NCBI RefSeq assembly: GCF_023028345.1
Contig: NZ_CP095487.1
Coordinates: forward strand, 744,001 to 808,000
DNA from: Halorientalis marina
Lineage (GTDB): Archaea > Halobacteriota > Halobacteria > Halobacteriales > Haloarculaceae
Length of the DNA stretch: 64,000 nucleotides
Reading direction: 5' to 3'
In this document: positions 24,642 through 33,848 of the stretch, piece after piece
Numbering within the stretch: position 1 is the stretch's first letter
How the letters are laid out: every line of letters begins with the position of its first letter
The notes under the pieces: model-generated
The model's input: the letters and a program-made list of their open reading frames with translations, nothing else
Told to the model about the DNA's origin: nothing
The model's database searches: none
Program-made: the position numbers and the translations under genes

Positions 24642-25295
24642 ATGGTCGAGGACAGCACGGAGGGGCCGCGTCCGCGTGAGATAACGGCGAGCGCCCCCGC
24701 GGAGTTCGGGCTCGTACAGGTCTGGTGGGGCGACGGCAAAGGGAAGACAACGGCGGCGCTCGGCATGGGGATGCGCGCCGCGGGTCACGGTTACCGCGTC
24801 CACATGCTCCAGTTCATGAAAGGCGGCACCGGCACGGTTGACGACGTCCGCGGCGAGTACAACGCCATCGCGGCCCTGCCGGGCTTCTCCTACGAGAACG
24901 CCGGGCACTACGGCTGGCACGGCTTCCTCGACGGGAGCGACGACGACGAACACGCCGCCCGCGCCGAGGGGGCGCTCGCCCGGGCCCGCGAACTGCTCGA
25001 CGGGGCCGCCGACGCCGACCTCACCGCCCCGCTCGCGCTCGACGGCGACCCCGGCAACGGCGTCCACATGCTCGTCCTCGACGAGATCGTCTACGCCGCG
25101 AACCGGGACCTGCTGGCCCCCGCGGACGTCGTCGGACTGATCGAGGACAAGCCGGCGGACCTCGAACTCGTCCTCACCGGCGGTCACGACCGCCCGGACT
25201 ACTTAGACGACCACGCCGACCTCGTGACCAACGTCCGCAAGGAGGTCCACCCGATGGACGCCGGCCAGGGCGCGCGGCAGGGCACGGAGTTCTGA
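24642..25295 (+). CDS. cobA: Corrinoid adenosyltransferase (CobA/CobO/BtuR type)
   Basis: A 217-aa ATP:cob(I)alamin adenosyltransferase. The P-loop GDGKGKTTAALG (residues 30-41) and HMLQFMKGG, VLDEIVYAA and VLTGGHDRP are family hallmarks. The ATG at 24642 is preferred; a GTG at 24618 would add eight unconserved residues. A segment rich in Ala/Asp near residues 105-135 is a haloarchaeal insert. It makes the adenosylated corrinoids used by CbiP, CbiB and CobY. Confidence 0.9.
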   Translation: MVEDSTEGPRPREITASAPAEFGLVQVWWGDGKGKTTAALGMGMRAAGHGYRVHMLQFMKGGTGTVDDVRGEYNAIAALPGFSYENAGHYGWHGFLDGSDDDEHAARAEGALARARELLDGAADADLTAPLALDGDPGNGVHMLVLDEIVYAANRDLLAPADVVGLIEDKPADLELVLTGGHDRPDYLDDHADLVTNVRKEVHPMDAGQGARQGTEF

Positions 25296-25349
25296 CCGCA
25301 ATCCGGGCGTCCGACGCGCGGCGAACACACCACAAAACACATTACGCGG

Positions 25350-25389
25350 CCGCTATCGGGTGCCGATAGCGGACGAGGTTCTCGTCCGC
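25350..25389 (+). promoter_or_regulatory. Two overlapping perfect hairpins upstream of cbiP
   Basis: Hairpin A is CCGCTATCGG-GTG-CCGATAGCGG (25350-25372). Hairpin B is GCGGACGAG-GTT-CTCGTCCGC (25369-25389). They share GCGG at 25369-25372, so full formation of one disrupts the other. Both have 3-nt loops and no mismatch. They sit 55 nt after the cobA stop and 63 nt before the cbiP ATG. Possible roles are a cobA terminator, a protein operator, or a cis-acting RNA switch for cbiP. Confidence 0.5.
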
Positions 25390-25451
25390 AGTCACACGCT
25401 CCTCCGACGCAATCCCTTTGAGCGGCGGCCCCGTCAGTCCCGTCGAACGCG

Positions 25452-26972
25452 ATGGCCCGAACCGTGCTGGTCGCCGGCACCGCGAGCCACGTCGGCAAGA
25501 GCACCGTCGCCGCCGGACTCTGCCGGCATCTCGCCGACCGCGGCGTCGACGTGGCCCCCTACAAGGCCCAGAACATGAGCAACAACGCCCGGGCGGTGGC
25601 GACGCCGGACGGCTCGACCGGCGAGATCGGCGTCTCCCAGTACGTCCAGGCACGGGCGGCACGGGTCCCGCCGACGACCGACCACAACCCCGTCCTCCTC
25701 AAACCCCGCGGCGAGGGGGAGTCACAGTTGGTCCTGGGGGGCGAGGCGGTCGGTCACTACGCCGCCGGCGAGTACTACGACGAGCACTGGGACGACGCGC
25801 TTGCGGCGGCGGAGGCATCCCACGAGCGACTCGCGGCCGACCACGACGTCATCGTCGCCGAGGGTGCCGGCTCGCTCGCCGAGCCGAACCTCCACCACCG
25901 CGACCTCTCGAACGTCGAGACCGCGCGTTTCGCCGACGCCGACATCCTGCTCGTCGGCGACATCGAACGCGGCGGCGTCTTCGCGGCCCTGGTCGGCTCC
26001 CTCGAACTCCTCCCCGACGACCTCCGCGAGCGGGTCGCCGGCGCAGTCATCACGAAGTTCCGCGGCGACCGCTCGCTGCTCGCGCCCGGCATCGAGGACT
26101 TCGAGGACCGCACCGGCGTCCCCATTCTCGGCGTCCTGCCCTACGACGACCCCGGCCTGCCCGAGGAGGACAGCGTCTCGCTCCCGGCCGCCGGCGAGCG
26201 AGCGGTCCGGGGGACCGACGACGGCGTTCCCGACGAGCGCGCGGTGACGGTCGCCGTGCCCCGGTTCCCGCGGCTCTCGAACTTCACCGACCTCGAACCG
26301 CTCGCCCGCGAACCGGGCGTCCGGGTCGCCTACCGCCCGCTCGACGCCGCCCTCGACGGCGCGGACGCGGTCGTCCTCCCGGGGACGAAGAACACGGTCG
26401 ACGACCTGCTCGCGTGCCGCGAGGCGGGCTTCGACGCCGAACTCCGTTCCTTCGAGGGCCCCGTCGTCGGCCTCTGTGGCGGCTACCAGATGCTCGGCGA
26501 GCGCATCACGAACGCTGCCGTCGAAGGCACCGGCGACCGCGAGACCGTTCCGGGCTTTGGCCTGCTCCCCGTCGAGACGCGCTTCCGGCGGGACAAGCGC
26601 GTCGAACCGGTGACCCGGGACCTCCGTGGCGTCGGCCCGCTCGCGGGCGCGAACGGGGCCGTCACCGGCTACGAGATTCACATGGGCCGGACCGACCCGG
26701 TCGCGGACGTGGCTCGCCCGTTCCCGGCGGTCACGGACGACGGCGCGGCGGACGCGGCCGCTGACCCGGACGGCGCGGCGACGGCGCACGTCCTCGGGAC
26801 GTACCTCCACGGCCTGTTCGAGAACGCGACCGCTCGTGAGGCGTTCGTCGACTCGGTCTTCGCGGCGGCGGGTCGTGAGCGCCCCGCACGGGAGGGCGGT
26901 ACTGCCGACCCCTACGACCGCGCGGCCGACCTCGTGGCGACACACTGTGACCTCTCGGCGCTCGGGCTGTGA
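25452..26972 (+). CDS. cbiP: Adenosylcobyric acid synthase CbiP
   Basis: Glutamine-dependent amidase of 506 aa that amidates four side chains of adenosylcobyrinate a,c-diamide. The N-terminal P-loop-like domain starts [19 protein letters not shown], followed by [13 protein letters not shown]. The C-terminal class I glutaminase domain has [12 protein letters not shown] with the nucleophilic Cys and the late [11 protein letters not shown]is. Length is normal. CbiA, the preceding enzyme in the pathway, is not in this window. Confidence 0.93.
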   Translation: MARTVLVAGTASHVGKSTVAAGLCRHLADRGVDVAPYKAQNMSNNARAVATPDGSTGEIGVSQYVQARAARVPPTTDHNPVLLKPRGEGESQLVLGGEAVGHYAAGEYYDEHWDDALAAAEASHERLAADHDVIVAEGAGSLAEPNLHHRDLSNVETARFADADILLVGDIERGGVFAALVGSLELLPDDLRERVAGAVITKFRGDRSLLAPGIEDFEDRTGVPILGVLPYDDPGLPEEDSVSLPAAGERAVRGTDDGVPDERAVTVAVPRFPRLSNFTDLEPLAREPGVRVAYRPLDAALDGADAVVLPGTKNTVDDLLACREAGFDAELRSFEGPVVGLCGGYQMLGERITNAAVEGTGDRETVPGFGLLPVETRFRRDKRVEPVTRDLRGVGPLAGANGAVTGYEIHMGRTDPVADVARPFPAVTDDGAADAAADPDGAATAHVLGTYLHGLFENATAREAFVDSVFAAAGRERPAREGGTADPYDRAADLVATHCDLSALGL

Positions 26973-27138
26973 GGTCGGGCCGTCGGTCGCGTCGCCGGTC
27001 GACGTGCCAGCAGTCACGTCGCCGGCCACCGACGCGGTCCGTGGCGACTCCCCGTCTTCGGGCATCTACTCCCGGTTAGGAGCGGGTCCGATTCACCTTT
27101 TTGCCCGCGAGCAGGAGCGACCCCCCCGCTTCGACCCG

Positions 27139-27174
27139 TAGGTTTAAACCAGGGACCGCACAGAACCCCGGGTA
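27139..27174 (+). promoter_or_regulatory. Promoter of the MinD-like gene
   Basis: A TATA-like TTTAAA (27143-27148) stands in GC-rich sequence 29 nt before the ATG, the spacing of a leaderless haloarchaeal promoter. Confidence 0.5.
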
Positions 27175-27945
27175 ATGGTGGAGGCGTTCGCGGTCGCCAG
27201 CGGGAAAGGTGGGACGGGAAAGACCACGAGTACGCTCGCGCTGGGGATGGCACTGGCCGAGGAGTACGACGTGACGGTCATCGACGCGGACACCGGGATG
27301 GCGAACCTCCTCTTTCACGCCGGTCTGGAAGCCGTCGACACGACACTGCACGACGTACTCATCGAGGGGGGTGCGTCGGTCGAGGCGGCGGTGTACGACC
27401 GCTTCGGGATGTCGGTCGTCCCCTGCGGGACGAGCCTGGCGGGGTTCGAGGCGGCCGAGCCCGAGCGCCTGCGGGACGTGGTGGCGACGCTCGCGGCCGA
27501 CACCGACGTCATCCTGCTCGACTCGCCGGCGACGCTCTCCTCGAAGTCGGCGGTCCTGCCGGTCGTGCTGGCCGACCGGGTAGTGATCGTCCTCCAGCCG
27601 ACGATTCCGGCGCTCTCGGACGGGCTGAAGGTCCAGGAGTACGCGACCTCCTACGGCACGGACACGGCGGGGACGATCTTCAACAAGGTGGCGGACCCGG
27701 CGGCCATCGACCGGATCGCCGAGAAGAGTCGGCGGTACTTCGAGGGGCCGACGCTTTCGACCGTCCCCGAGAGCGACGCGGTTCGGGCGGCGCGGCGGGC
27801 CGGCGAGCCGTTGCTGGCACACGCGCCTGACGCCGAGGCGGCGGCCGCGTTCCGCGAGGCCGCCGACGGGCTCGACGTCCGGGCAGGCGATGCCGGCGAC
27901 GTCGCGGATCGGTTCCGCAGTGCCGTTATCCCGGAGCGACGATGA
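27175..27945 (+). CDS. MinD/ParA-family ATPase
   Basis: A 256-aa SIMIBI-class ATPase. The deviant Walker A KGGTGKTT occupies residues 11-18, followed by VTVIDADTGMANLLFHAG and a Walker B-like VILLDSPA. The C-terminus lacks an obvious amphipathic membrane-targeting helix. It overlaps the next gene by 4 bases, so that protein is probably its partner. Haloarchaea carry several MinD paralogues used in positioning of cellular structures. Which process this one serves cannot be told here. Confidence 0.85.
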   Translation: MVEAFAVASGKGGTGKTTSTLALGMALAEEYDVTVIDADTGMANLLFHAGLEAVDTTLHDVLIEGGASVEAAVYDRFGMSVVPCGTSLAGFEAAEPERLRDVVATLAADTDVILLDSPATLSSKSAVLPVVLADRVVIVLQPTIPALSDGLKVQEYATSYGTDTAGTIFNKVADPAAIDRIAEKSRRYFEGPTLSTVPESDAVRAARRAGEPLLAHAPDAEAAAAFREAADGLDVRAGDAGDVADRFRSAVIPERR

Positions 27946-28511
27946 GACTCCCCGACGGCGAACTCCTGCGGTCGCGGGCCGTCGACGACCTCGCGGCGCT
28001 TTTCGAGGACGCACTCGACCGCCTGCTGACCGGCTACGCCGTCCTCGAACCGCAGGACACGCTCCTGGCGGGGGGAGACGGCGCCGGTGTCATCACCTTC
28101 GCCGACGGGGTGCCCGTACTGGCGTACTCGACGGCGACCGACCGCGGCGGGCCGCCGGCGCTGGCCGACCTCGCCGTTCCCGGCCCGTACCACGTCCGAC
28201 TGGTCGCGGTGCCCGACGGCAGTCTCGACGCCGTTCACGACACGCCGGCGCTGACGGTGCCGCCGGCGATGCCTGCCCAGCGCCTCGCCGGCGACGCGGA
28301 ACTGGCCGACCGGACCCGCCGCCGCGCGCCGGCGACGCGCACGCGGTCGGACGCCGAATCCGGTCCGACGACGGACCGCACCGACGACGACCCGGGCGCG
28401 CTCGAAGCCTTCCTCGACGACGAGGAGAAGATCGCGGCCATCCGCGAGCAGGCCCGCGAGGAGGCACGTGAGCGCGCCCGGGAGTGGGGATTCGACGATC
28501 TGGGGACGTAG
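27942..28511 (+). CDS. Hypothetical partner of MinD-like ATPase
   Basis: A 189-aa acidic soluble protein that I do not recognise. The first 110 residues look like a compact alpha/beta domain (GVITFADGVPVLAYSTATD). A Thr/Arg/Asp-rich linker follows, and then a charged helix (AAIREQAREEARERAREWG) that could form a coiled coil. Translational coupling to the MinD-like gene suggests a dedicated effector or adaptor. No catalytic motif is visible. Confidence 0.7.
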   Translation: MRLPDGELLRSRAVDDLAALFEDALDRLLTGYAVLEPQDTLLAGGDGAGVITFADGVPVLAYSTATDRGGPPALADLAVPGPYHVRLVAVPDGSLDAVHDTPALTVPPAMPAQRLAGDAELADRTRRRAPATRTRSDAESGPTTDRTDDDPGALEAFLDDEEKIAAIREQAREEARERAREWGFDDLGT

Positions 28512-28633
28512 GCGGTGACTCCCCCAGCCGGCAGCGCGGCTCCGGCGCGTGCCGACTGCGTGAGGTGGACGCACGTCCAGTTCTCGCTGGACGGATAAAC
28601 GACTATGTAGTTGCGTACCGTTCCTATTCGTGT

Positions 28634-28750
28634 ATGGCGACAAGCCAGAAGCCGACGGCGTACCACACGTGCAGTTGCGGGGAGGAGTTCGACTCGACGG
28701 AGGCTCTCCTCGAACACGCCCGGTCCGAACACGGGGCCTGGATCGCCTGA
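28634..28750 (+). CDS. 38-aa C2H2-like zinc-finger microprotein
   Basis: A very small protein with one zinc-finger-like motif, HTCSCGEEFDSTEALLEHARSEHG: two cysteines separated by one residue and two histidines near the end. Such single-finger microproteins are common in haloarchaea. The ATG at 28634 is the only sensible start, as the upstream frame lacks conserved features. Function is unknown. Confidence 0.6.
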   Translation: MATSQKPTAYHTCSCGEEFDSTEALLEHARSEHGAWIA

Positions 28751-28801
28751 GGCGACCGCCCCGGGGTCGCCTACCCCCTCCACACCGCTTCTCGTCTTCG
28801 C

Positions 28802-29038
28802 CTACCGGTCGATGGGGACCGGAATCCACCAGACCCGGCTCCGGCCGCCGACCTTCTTGCTCGTCACGTCGGTTTCGTCTTCGAGGTCGTGGAGTTTGTT
28901 GAGGGCGGTCCGCCGCGAACAACCGAGCCGCTCCGCGATTTCCGTCGCTGTCAGCGGCTCGGCGTAATCCTCGCGGGTCTCGAACACCTCGATGACGCTC
29001 GCCTGTGTGAACTCCGTCTCGCGGCCTGGGTCTGCCAT
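28802..29038 (-). CDS. Small winged-helix transcription regulator
   Basis: A 78-aa protein made almost wholly of a winged helix: FTQASVIEVFETREDY, then LTATEIAERLGCSRRTALNKL as the recognition helix-turn-helix, then a wing ending VWWIPVPIDR. The ATG at 29038 is preferred to an upstream one at 29050. No ligand domain is present. It has no neighbour on the same strand, so a local target cannot be named. Confidence 0.75.
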   Translation of the reverse strand: MADPGRETEFTQASVIEVFETREDYAEPLTATEIAERLGCSRRTALNKLHDLEDETDVTSKKVGGRSRVWWIPVPIDR

Positions 29039-29188
29039 TGGCGGCCCCATCGCTGCCCTCCTACTTAATGCTCGGGTGCGCGCGGTCCCGTGACCGCCCG
29101 AGGGCGAACTCGTGACCCATGTCGACGTGGCACACGATCTGACCTGTCATATCACGATTGGTTTTTCCGTCTCGACGGACGGACGCCC

Positions 29189-29356
29189 ATGGCGAGTGGG
29201 GACCGTCCGCACGCGAAGCCGGGGGTTCGGCAGGTCGTGGCTTCGGTCGACCGGACCGGGGCGCACCCGCGGCTCGTCATCGCGGAGCGTGGCCGCGACG
29301 GGGCGTCGCTGTCGGCGGTGCTATCGTCGGCCCGTTCGCTCCGCGAGTGGCGGTGA
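29189..29356 (+). CDS. Small conserved-looking haloarchaeal protein
   Basis: A 55-aa ORF (VRQVVASVDRTGAHPRLVIA, ending SLREWR) resembling a recurring haloarchaeal small-protein type, judged from memory only. The ATG at 29189 follows an A/T-rich stretch near 29155-29165 at about 28 nt. It could be non-coding, since the frame is also open upstream. Confidence 0.45.
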   Translation: MASGDRPHAKPGVRQVVASVDRTGAHPRLVIAERGRDGASLSAVLSSARSLREWR

Positions 29357-29500
29357 TGCCGCCGCGGGGTCACAGCGGGTCGCTCGACGCCGTCCGCCGA
29401 CCGGCGGGTGAACGCCAAACCGGGGCTACCGCCGTCGGTCACGGTCCTGGAGTGTGAGTATGCCCCAAACGTTAGGTGGGCGACCGTCTCAGGGGAAGCC

Positions 29501-30613
29501 ATGCTATCGGACACCGACAGGGAGCGACTCCGTGCCGTCTTCGACCGCCAGCTCGACGTGGGGCTCCACCACGGCGCCCAACTCGCGCTCGTCGTCGACG
29601 GCGACCTCGTCGTCGACTTCGCCGGCGGGCAGACCGGCCCGGACGGCGAGCCGACCGAGAGCGACCAGCAGCACGTCCTCTTCTCGTGTACCAAACCGTA
29701 CGCCGGCGTCGCCGTCCACCAGCTCGCGGAGGCCGGCGACCTCGACTACGACGACCCGCTCGTGGCCCACTGGCCCGAGTTCGCCGACGAGGGCAGCGAG
29801 AAGGCCGAGATCACGGTCCGACAGGTCCTCAGCCACCAGGCGGGGATTCCGTTCGGCGAGTTCGACGACCGACCCGGCGAGTGGGGCGATTGGGACGCCG
29901 TCGTCGCGGCGATGGAGGAGATCGAACCCGTCTTCCCGCCGGGCGAACAGTCGGCCTACCACGCGCTCAACTACGGCTGGCTCGTCGGCGAACTCGTCCG
30001 CCGCGTGAGCGGCCAGCCCATCGAGGCGTACGTCGCCGAGCACGTCTTCGACCCGCTCGGGATGGACGACACGACCCTCGGCGCGGCCGACGACGTGGCG
30101 ACGCTCGCGGGCTTCGCGGAGTTCGACCGCTGTCGCGACCCCGGCGAGGGGCTGGGCGACCCCGCCGAGGAGTCGGCCGCGGCGTTCAACGAGCCAGCCA
30201 TTCGGAACGCGGTCATCCCGGCGGCGGCTGGCATCGGCACCGCCCGCGACATGGCGCGGTTCTACGCCTGCATCGCCAACGGCGGCGAACTCGACGGAAC
30301 CCGGCTCCTCGAGGAATCGACGGTCGAGGCGGCCCTCGAACTCCAGGCCGAGACCGAGTCCGACGGCACGCTCTCGCGGCCCGCCCGCTACGCGATGGGG
30401 TTCTGGAAGGGCGGCCACGCTGCCGACATGTTCGGGACGCTGAGTCCGGACCGGGTGTTCGGCCACGCCGGCCTCGGCAGCGTCTTCGGCTGGGGCGACC
30501 CCGAGGAAAAGGTCGGCTTCGCGTACGTGACAAACGGCATCCGCGAGGAATCCTACGAGCACGCCGCCCGCGTCAACGCCGTCACCGACGCCGTCCGCAG
30601 CCTGCTCGACTAG
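29501..30613 (+). CDS. Serine hydrolase, beta-lactamase/EstB type
   Basis: A 370-aa class C beta-lactamase-fold protein. The nucleophile motif is FSCTK (Ser62, Lys65), the Tyr motif is AYHALNYGW, and the third motif is FGHAGLGSVFG instead of KTG, which is common among esterases of this family. No signal peptide is seen, so it is probably an intracellular esterase. The ATG at 29501 is chosen because the upstream part of the frame has no family similarity. Confidence 0.85.
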   Translation: MLSDTDRERLRAVFDRQLDVGLHHGAQLALVVDGDLVVDFAGGQTGPDGEPTESDQQHVLFSCTKPYAGVAVHQLAEAGDLDYDDPLVAHWPEFADEGSEKAEITVRQVLSHQAGIPFGEFDDRPGEWGDWDAVVAAMEEIEPVFPPGEQSAYHALNYGWLVGELVRRVSGQPIEAYVAEHVFDPLGMDDTTLGAADDVATLAGFAEFDRCRDPGEGLGDPAEESAAAFNEPAIRNAVIPAAAGIGTARDMARFYACIANGGELDGTRLLEESTVEAALELQAETESDGTLSRPARYAMGFWKGGHAADMFGTLSPDRVFGHAGLGSVFGWGDPEEKVGFAYVTNGIREESYEHAARVNAVTDAVRSLLD

Positions 30614-31332
30614 TCGAGCGAGACCGTCTCCAGTTCCTCGGAGATTTCGCGGACGTGGTCGTTGAACGCCGCGACGAACGCCGCGAAGTCGTCGACGTGG
30701 GCACGCAGGTCCCGCGCCGACGGCGGGCCGTACTGCGAGAGGAGGTAGACGCCGTTCTCGCCGCCGACGCGGAGGTAGTCGACGCGGCCGTCCTCCCAGT
30801 TGAGTTCCCAGCGGGTCCCGTCGACGCGCGTCTCGAACGTGCCGTAGTTCGACCCCTGATACCGGTGGAGTTCGCCCGCCATCGCGGTCGCGGCCTCGCG
30901 GATTCCCTCGAGGACGCGCTCGCGCTCGGCGACGACGGACTCCGTCGAGACGACTTCGGGGAACTCCGTCGGCGCGTCGTCCAGCACGCCAGCGAGCGAC
31001 TCGACGTAGTCGTTGAACGCGGCGACGAAGTCCGCGTAGTCGGTCATCGCTTCCGCCAGCGCCTCGGGGTCGGGCGGCTGGTGAGTCGAGATGACGTAGG
31101 TCTCCGCGCCGCCCCGCTCGAACAGGAGGAACTTGACGGTGCCGGCCTCGTACTTCAGCGTCCACGTCCCGGCGTCGGTCTCGAAAGAGCGTTTCCCGTA
31201 GTCGCCGCCCTCCAGCAGGGCGAGTTCGCGCGCGACGGTTCCCGCGTGCTCGCGCACCCGCGCGACTACTTCGTCCCGTCGCTCGGTCGCGGCTTCGGTC
31301 CCGACCACGTCTGCGTCCAGCCCCTCGATCAT
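30610..31332 (-). CDS. Protein of two tandem repeated domains, unknown function
   Basis: A 240-aa protein built from two copies of a domain of about 110 residues. Matching segments are ELALLEGGDYGKRSFET / ELHRYQGSNYGTFETRV, WTLKYEAGTVKFL / WELNWEDGRVDYL, and DFVAAFNDYVESL / AFVAAFNDHVREI. The pattern suggests an alpha+beta fold used as a pseudo-dimer. No catalytic motif or membrane segment is visible. The stop overlaps the end of the convergent serine hydrolase by 4 bases. Confidence 0.7.
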   Translation of the reverse strand: MIEGLDADVVGTEAATERRDEVVARVREHAGTVARELALLEGGDYGKRSFETDAGTWTLKYEAGTVKFLLFERGGAETYVISTHQPPDPEALAEAMTDYADFVAAFNDYVESLAGVLDDAPTEFPEVVSTESVVAERERVLEGIREAATAMAGELHRYQGSNYGTFETRVDGTRWELNWEDGRVDYLRVGGENGVYLLSQYGPPSARDLRAHVDDFAAFVAAFNDHVREISEELETVSLD

Positions 31333-31403
31333 GTCGGACCGGACGGTCCTGGGGGGCTTGAGGGCACGGGAGCCGGCGAAAAACGTGTCCGCCGCTCGAC
31401 GCC

Positions 31404-31745
31404 TCAGGCCCGCAGTTTCGCTTCGAGTTCGCCCCGCTCGTCGAGCTGTTCGAGGATGTCGCTGCCGCCGACGAACTCGCCGTCGACGAACGTCTGGGGA
31501 ATCGTCTCGCGGCCGCTGTGGGGTTCGAGCGCCGCGCGGTACTCCTCCAGCGATTCGAGCACGTCGACGGTCTCGAACTCCTCGCGGTACTGCCCGATCA
31601 GGCCCAGTGCCTTCCGGGAGTAGCCACACTGTGGCATCAGTTCGGTCCCCTTCATGAACAGGACGACATCGTTCTCCGCGAGGGTCTCCTCGACCCGCGT
31701 TTCGACTTCGTCCGCCGAGAGTTCCGCACCGGGTTCGAAAGTCAT
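31404..31745 (-). CDS. Monothiol glutaredoxin (CGYS type)
   Basis: A 113-aa Grx4/GrxD-like protein. The active site CGYS (Cys40-Ser43) is preceded by VVLFMKGTELMPQ and followed by the cis-Pro motif TIPQTFVDGEFVGGSDIL. Such proteins bind and transfer a [2Fe-2S] cluster rather than reduce disulfides. A BolA-family protein, the usual partner, is encoded 5 kb away at 36.8 kb. Confidence 0.88.
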   Translation of the reverse strand: MTFEPGAELSADEVETRVEETLAENDVVLFMKGTELMPQCGYSRKALGLIGQYREEFETVDVLESLEEYRAALEPHSGRETIPQTFVDGEFVGGSDILEQLDERGELEAKLRA

Positions 31746-32022
31746 ACCCGTTACTCGGGGTGCCTGATGCAAATGATTTCCGGCACTCGCGCGGGCTGCC
31801 GTGCCGACCCGCGCCGCGTTCGAGGGCCGACCGGGACCGACCCGGAAGGAGAAGACACTTGTTGGGTCGCTCGCAGGTGTCCCGCATGGCTGGTCCCCTC
31901 GCCACGCCCCTCCCTCCCAGCACCGCGACCGAAACTGCCCCCAGTCGCTGCCGTTTCCCTCAAGGCAGCGCTCGCGACCCGCCGACGCCCGCTGGCGTGA
32001 TCGGCTCCTGCCACGGGGGTGG
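31746..32022. other. Intergenic region, divergent promoters
   Basis: A stretch of 277 bases between the glutaredoxin and the ABC ATPase gene. Apart from presumed divergent promoters (an AT-richer patch near 31770-31785), I see no gene, repeat or RNA structure in it. Confidence 0.4.
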
Positions 32023-33006
32023 GTGACGGTGGCGACCATCGAGACGACGGGACTGACCAAACGGTTCGGCGAGGAGACGGCGGTCGACGACCTCGACCTG
32101 ACCGTCGAGCGCGGCGAGGTCTTCGGCTTCCTCGGGCCGAACGGCGCGGGGAAGTCGACGACGATCAACCTCCTGCTCGATTTCATCCGGCCGACGAGCG
32201 GGACCGTCGAGGTGTTCGGCCTCGACGCACAGGACCGCTCGACGGCGGTCCGCCAGCGCACCGGCGTCCTCCCCGAGGGCTACGGCTTCGACGACCCGCT
32301 GCTCGGCCGGGAGTACCTGGAGTGGGCCATCGAGACGAAAGACGCCGGTGACGACCCCGATGCCCTCCTCGATACCGTTGGGCTGACCGACGACGCCGAC
32401 CGGCTGGCTAGCGACTACTCGAAGGGGATGCAACAGCGACTCGCGTTCGCGATGGCGCTGGTCGGCGACCCCGACCTCCTGATCCTCGACGAGCCATCGA
32501 CGGGGCTGGACCCCAACGGCATCGGGACCATCCGGGAGGTCGTCCGCGAGCGCGCCGCCGGGGGGACGACCGTCTTCTTCTCCAGCCACCACCTCGCGGA
32601 GGTGGAGGCGGTCTGTGACCGTGTCGGCGTGATGAACGACGGCGAACTCGTCGCGGTCGACACCATCGACGGCCTCCGGGAGAGCGCCGGCGGCCACGCG
32701 ACGATCCACCTCGACTGTGCGGCCCCGCCGACCGACATCGGCGTCGAGGCGCTCGACGGGGTCGCCGGGACGAGCGTCGACGACGGGACACTCGTCGTCG
32801 ACTGCGCGAACCCCCGGGCAAAAGTCGACGTGGTCACCCACGTCGCCGACCGCGCAGAGGTCCTCGACATCCGCTCGGAGACCGTCTCCCTGGAGTCACT
32901 GTTCGCGGACCTGACCGAGGGTGGCCGGGACGTGGCCGCGGCGGACGAACCCCGGCCGGCCGGGGCCGCCGCAGGGGGCGAAGACGGCGTGGGGGGAGAC
33001 GAATGA
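32023..33006 (+). CDS. ABC-2 type exporter ATP-binding protein
   Basis: A 327-aa ABC ATPase: Walker A GPNGAGKST near residues 38-46, signature YSKGMQQR, Walker B LLILDEPSTGLDPNG, and the switch His in FFSSHHL. A C-terminal domain of about 90 residues (typical of DrrA/CcmA-like exporters) ends in a Gly/Ala/Asp tail. The GTG at 32023 is chosen, with a GTG at 32029 equally possible. It overlaps the permease by 4 bases. Confidence 0.87.
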   Translation: MTVATIETTGLTKRFGEETAVDDLDLTVERGEVFGFLGPNGAGKSTTINLLLDFIRPTSGTVEVFGLDAQDRSTAVRQRTGVLPEGYGFDDPLLGREYLEWAIETKDAGDDPDALLDTVGLTDDADRLASDYSKGMQQRLAFAMALVGDPDLLILDEPSTGLDPNGIGTIREVVRERAAGGTTVFFSSHHLAEVEAVCDRVGVMNDGELVAVDTIDGLRESAGGHATIHLDCAAPPTDIGVEALDGVAGTSVDDGTLVVDCANPRAKVDVVTHVADRAEVLDIRSETVSLESLFADLTEGGRDVAAADEPRPAGAAAGGEDGVGGDE

Positions 33007-33848
33007 GTCTCCGCTCGGTCGCGCGGAAGGACTTCACGCGGGCGCGGCGCTCCCGGGCGCTGTGGGCGGCCGCGACCCTGCTCTCGATGGTCGCCGCCCT
33101 GCTCGTGTTCGGCTACCAGGGCTATCGGATGGGCCCGGCCGAGGAGGCGACCGCGGCGTTCCGGACGCTGGCGACGCTGCTGGCCGCCGTGGTCCCCATC
33201 GTCGCGCTGGTCGCGGGCTATCTCGCCGTCGCCGGCGAACGCGAGAGCGGCGGCATCAAGTTCCTGCTCGGTTTCCCCAACACTCGCCGGGAGGTCGTGT
33301 TCGGGAAACTCGGGAGTCGGCTGGTCGTCGTCACCGCCGGTGTCGCGTTCCTGTTCGCCGCGGCCGCGAGCATGTCGCTGGCGCGCCACGGGACGCTCCC
33401 GCTCGCGGCCGTCCTCGGACTCTTCGTCCTGACGCTCGTGTACGCCGCGGTGTTCGTGTCCCTCGCCGTCGCGCTGTCGGCGAGCGTCGCCGCCCGGAGC
33501 CGCGCCATCGGTGCCGCGGTCGCCTCGTACCTGCTGCTCGTGATCCTCTACGTCGTCCCCGCGGTCCGTATCCCGGCTATCGTCCGCTGGGTCCACCACA
33601 CGATGCTCGGTCAGGCCGAGAACCCGCACCTCTACAGCGCGGTCACCTACACCAGCCCGTTCACGGCCTACCGGAAGGCGACGAACCTCGTCTTCCCCGG
33701 AGACCAGCAGGTGTTCCGTGCCGTCGAACGGGAGGCCGCGGACCTCCCGGTCTACCTCACCGACGAGTTCGCGCCGGTGGTCTTCGCCGTCTGGCTGGTC
33801 GTTCCGATCACACTGGGATACCTGCGGTTCCGGGGGGTCGACCTATGA
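33003..33848 (+). CDS. ABC-2 type permease
   Basis: A 281-aa membrane protein with about six transmembrane helices. It starts with a short basic cytoplasmic segment (SLRSVARKDFTRARRSRAL), and GERESGGIKFLLGFPNTRREVVFGK is the conserved loop after helix 2, as in ABC-2 permeases. A larger external loop near residues 205-255 lies before the last helix. It is coupled to both neighbours by ATGA overlaps. The substrate is unknown. Confidence 0.83.
   Translation: MSLRSVARKDFTRARRSRALWAAATLLSMVAALLVFGYQGYRMGPAEEATAAFRTLATLLAAVVPIVALVAGYLAVAGERESGGIKFLLGFPNTRREVVFGKLGSRLVVVTAGVAFLFAAAASMSLARHGTLPLAAVLGLFVLTLVYAAVFVSLAVALSASVAARSRAIGAAVASYLLLVILYVVPAVRIPAIVRWVHHTMLGQAENPHLYSAVTYTSPFTAYRKATNLVFPGDQQVFRAVEREAADLPVYLTDEFAPVVFAVWLVVPITLGYLRFRGVDL

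Noticed and set aside
32921..33844. Upstream extension of the exporter partner frame
   Set aside because: It overlaps the ABC permease and has shadow-like composition. The ATG at 33845 begins directly at a membrane helix.
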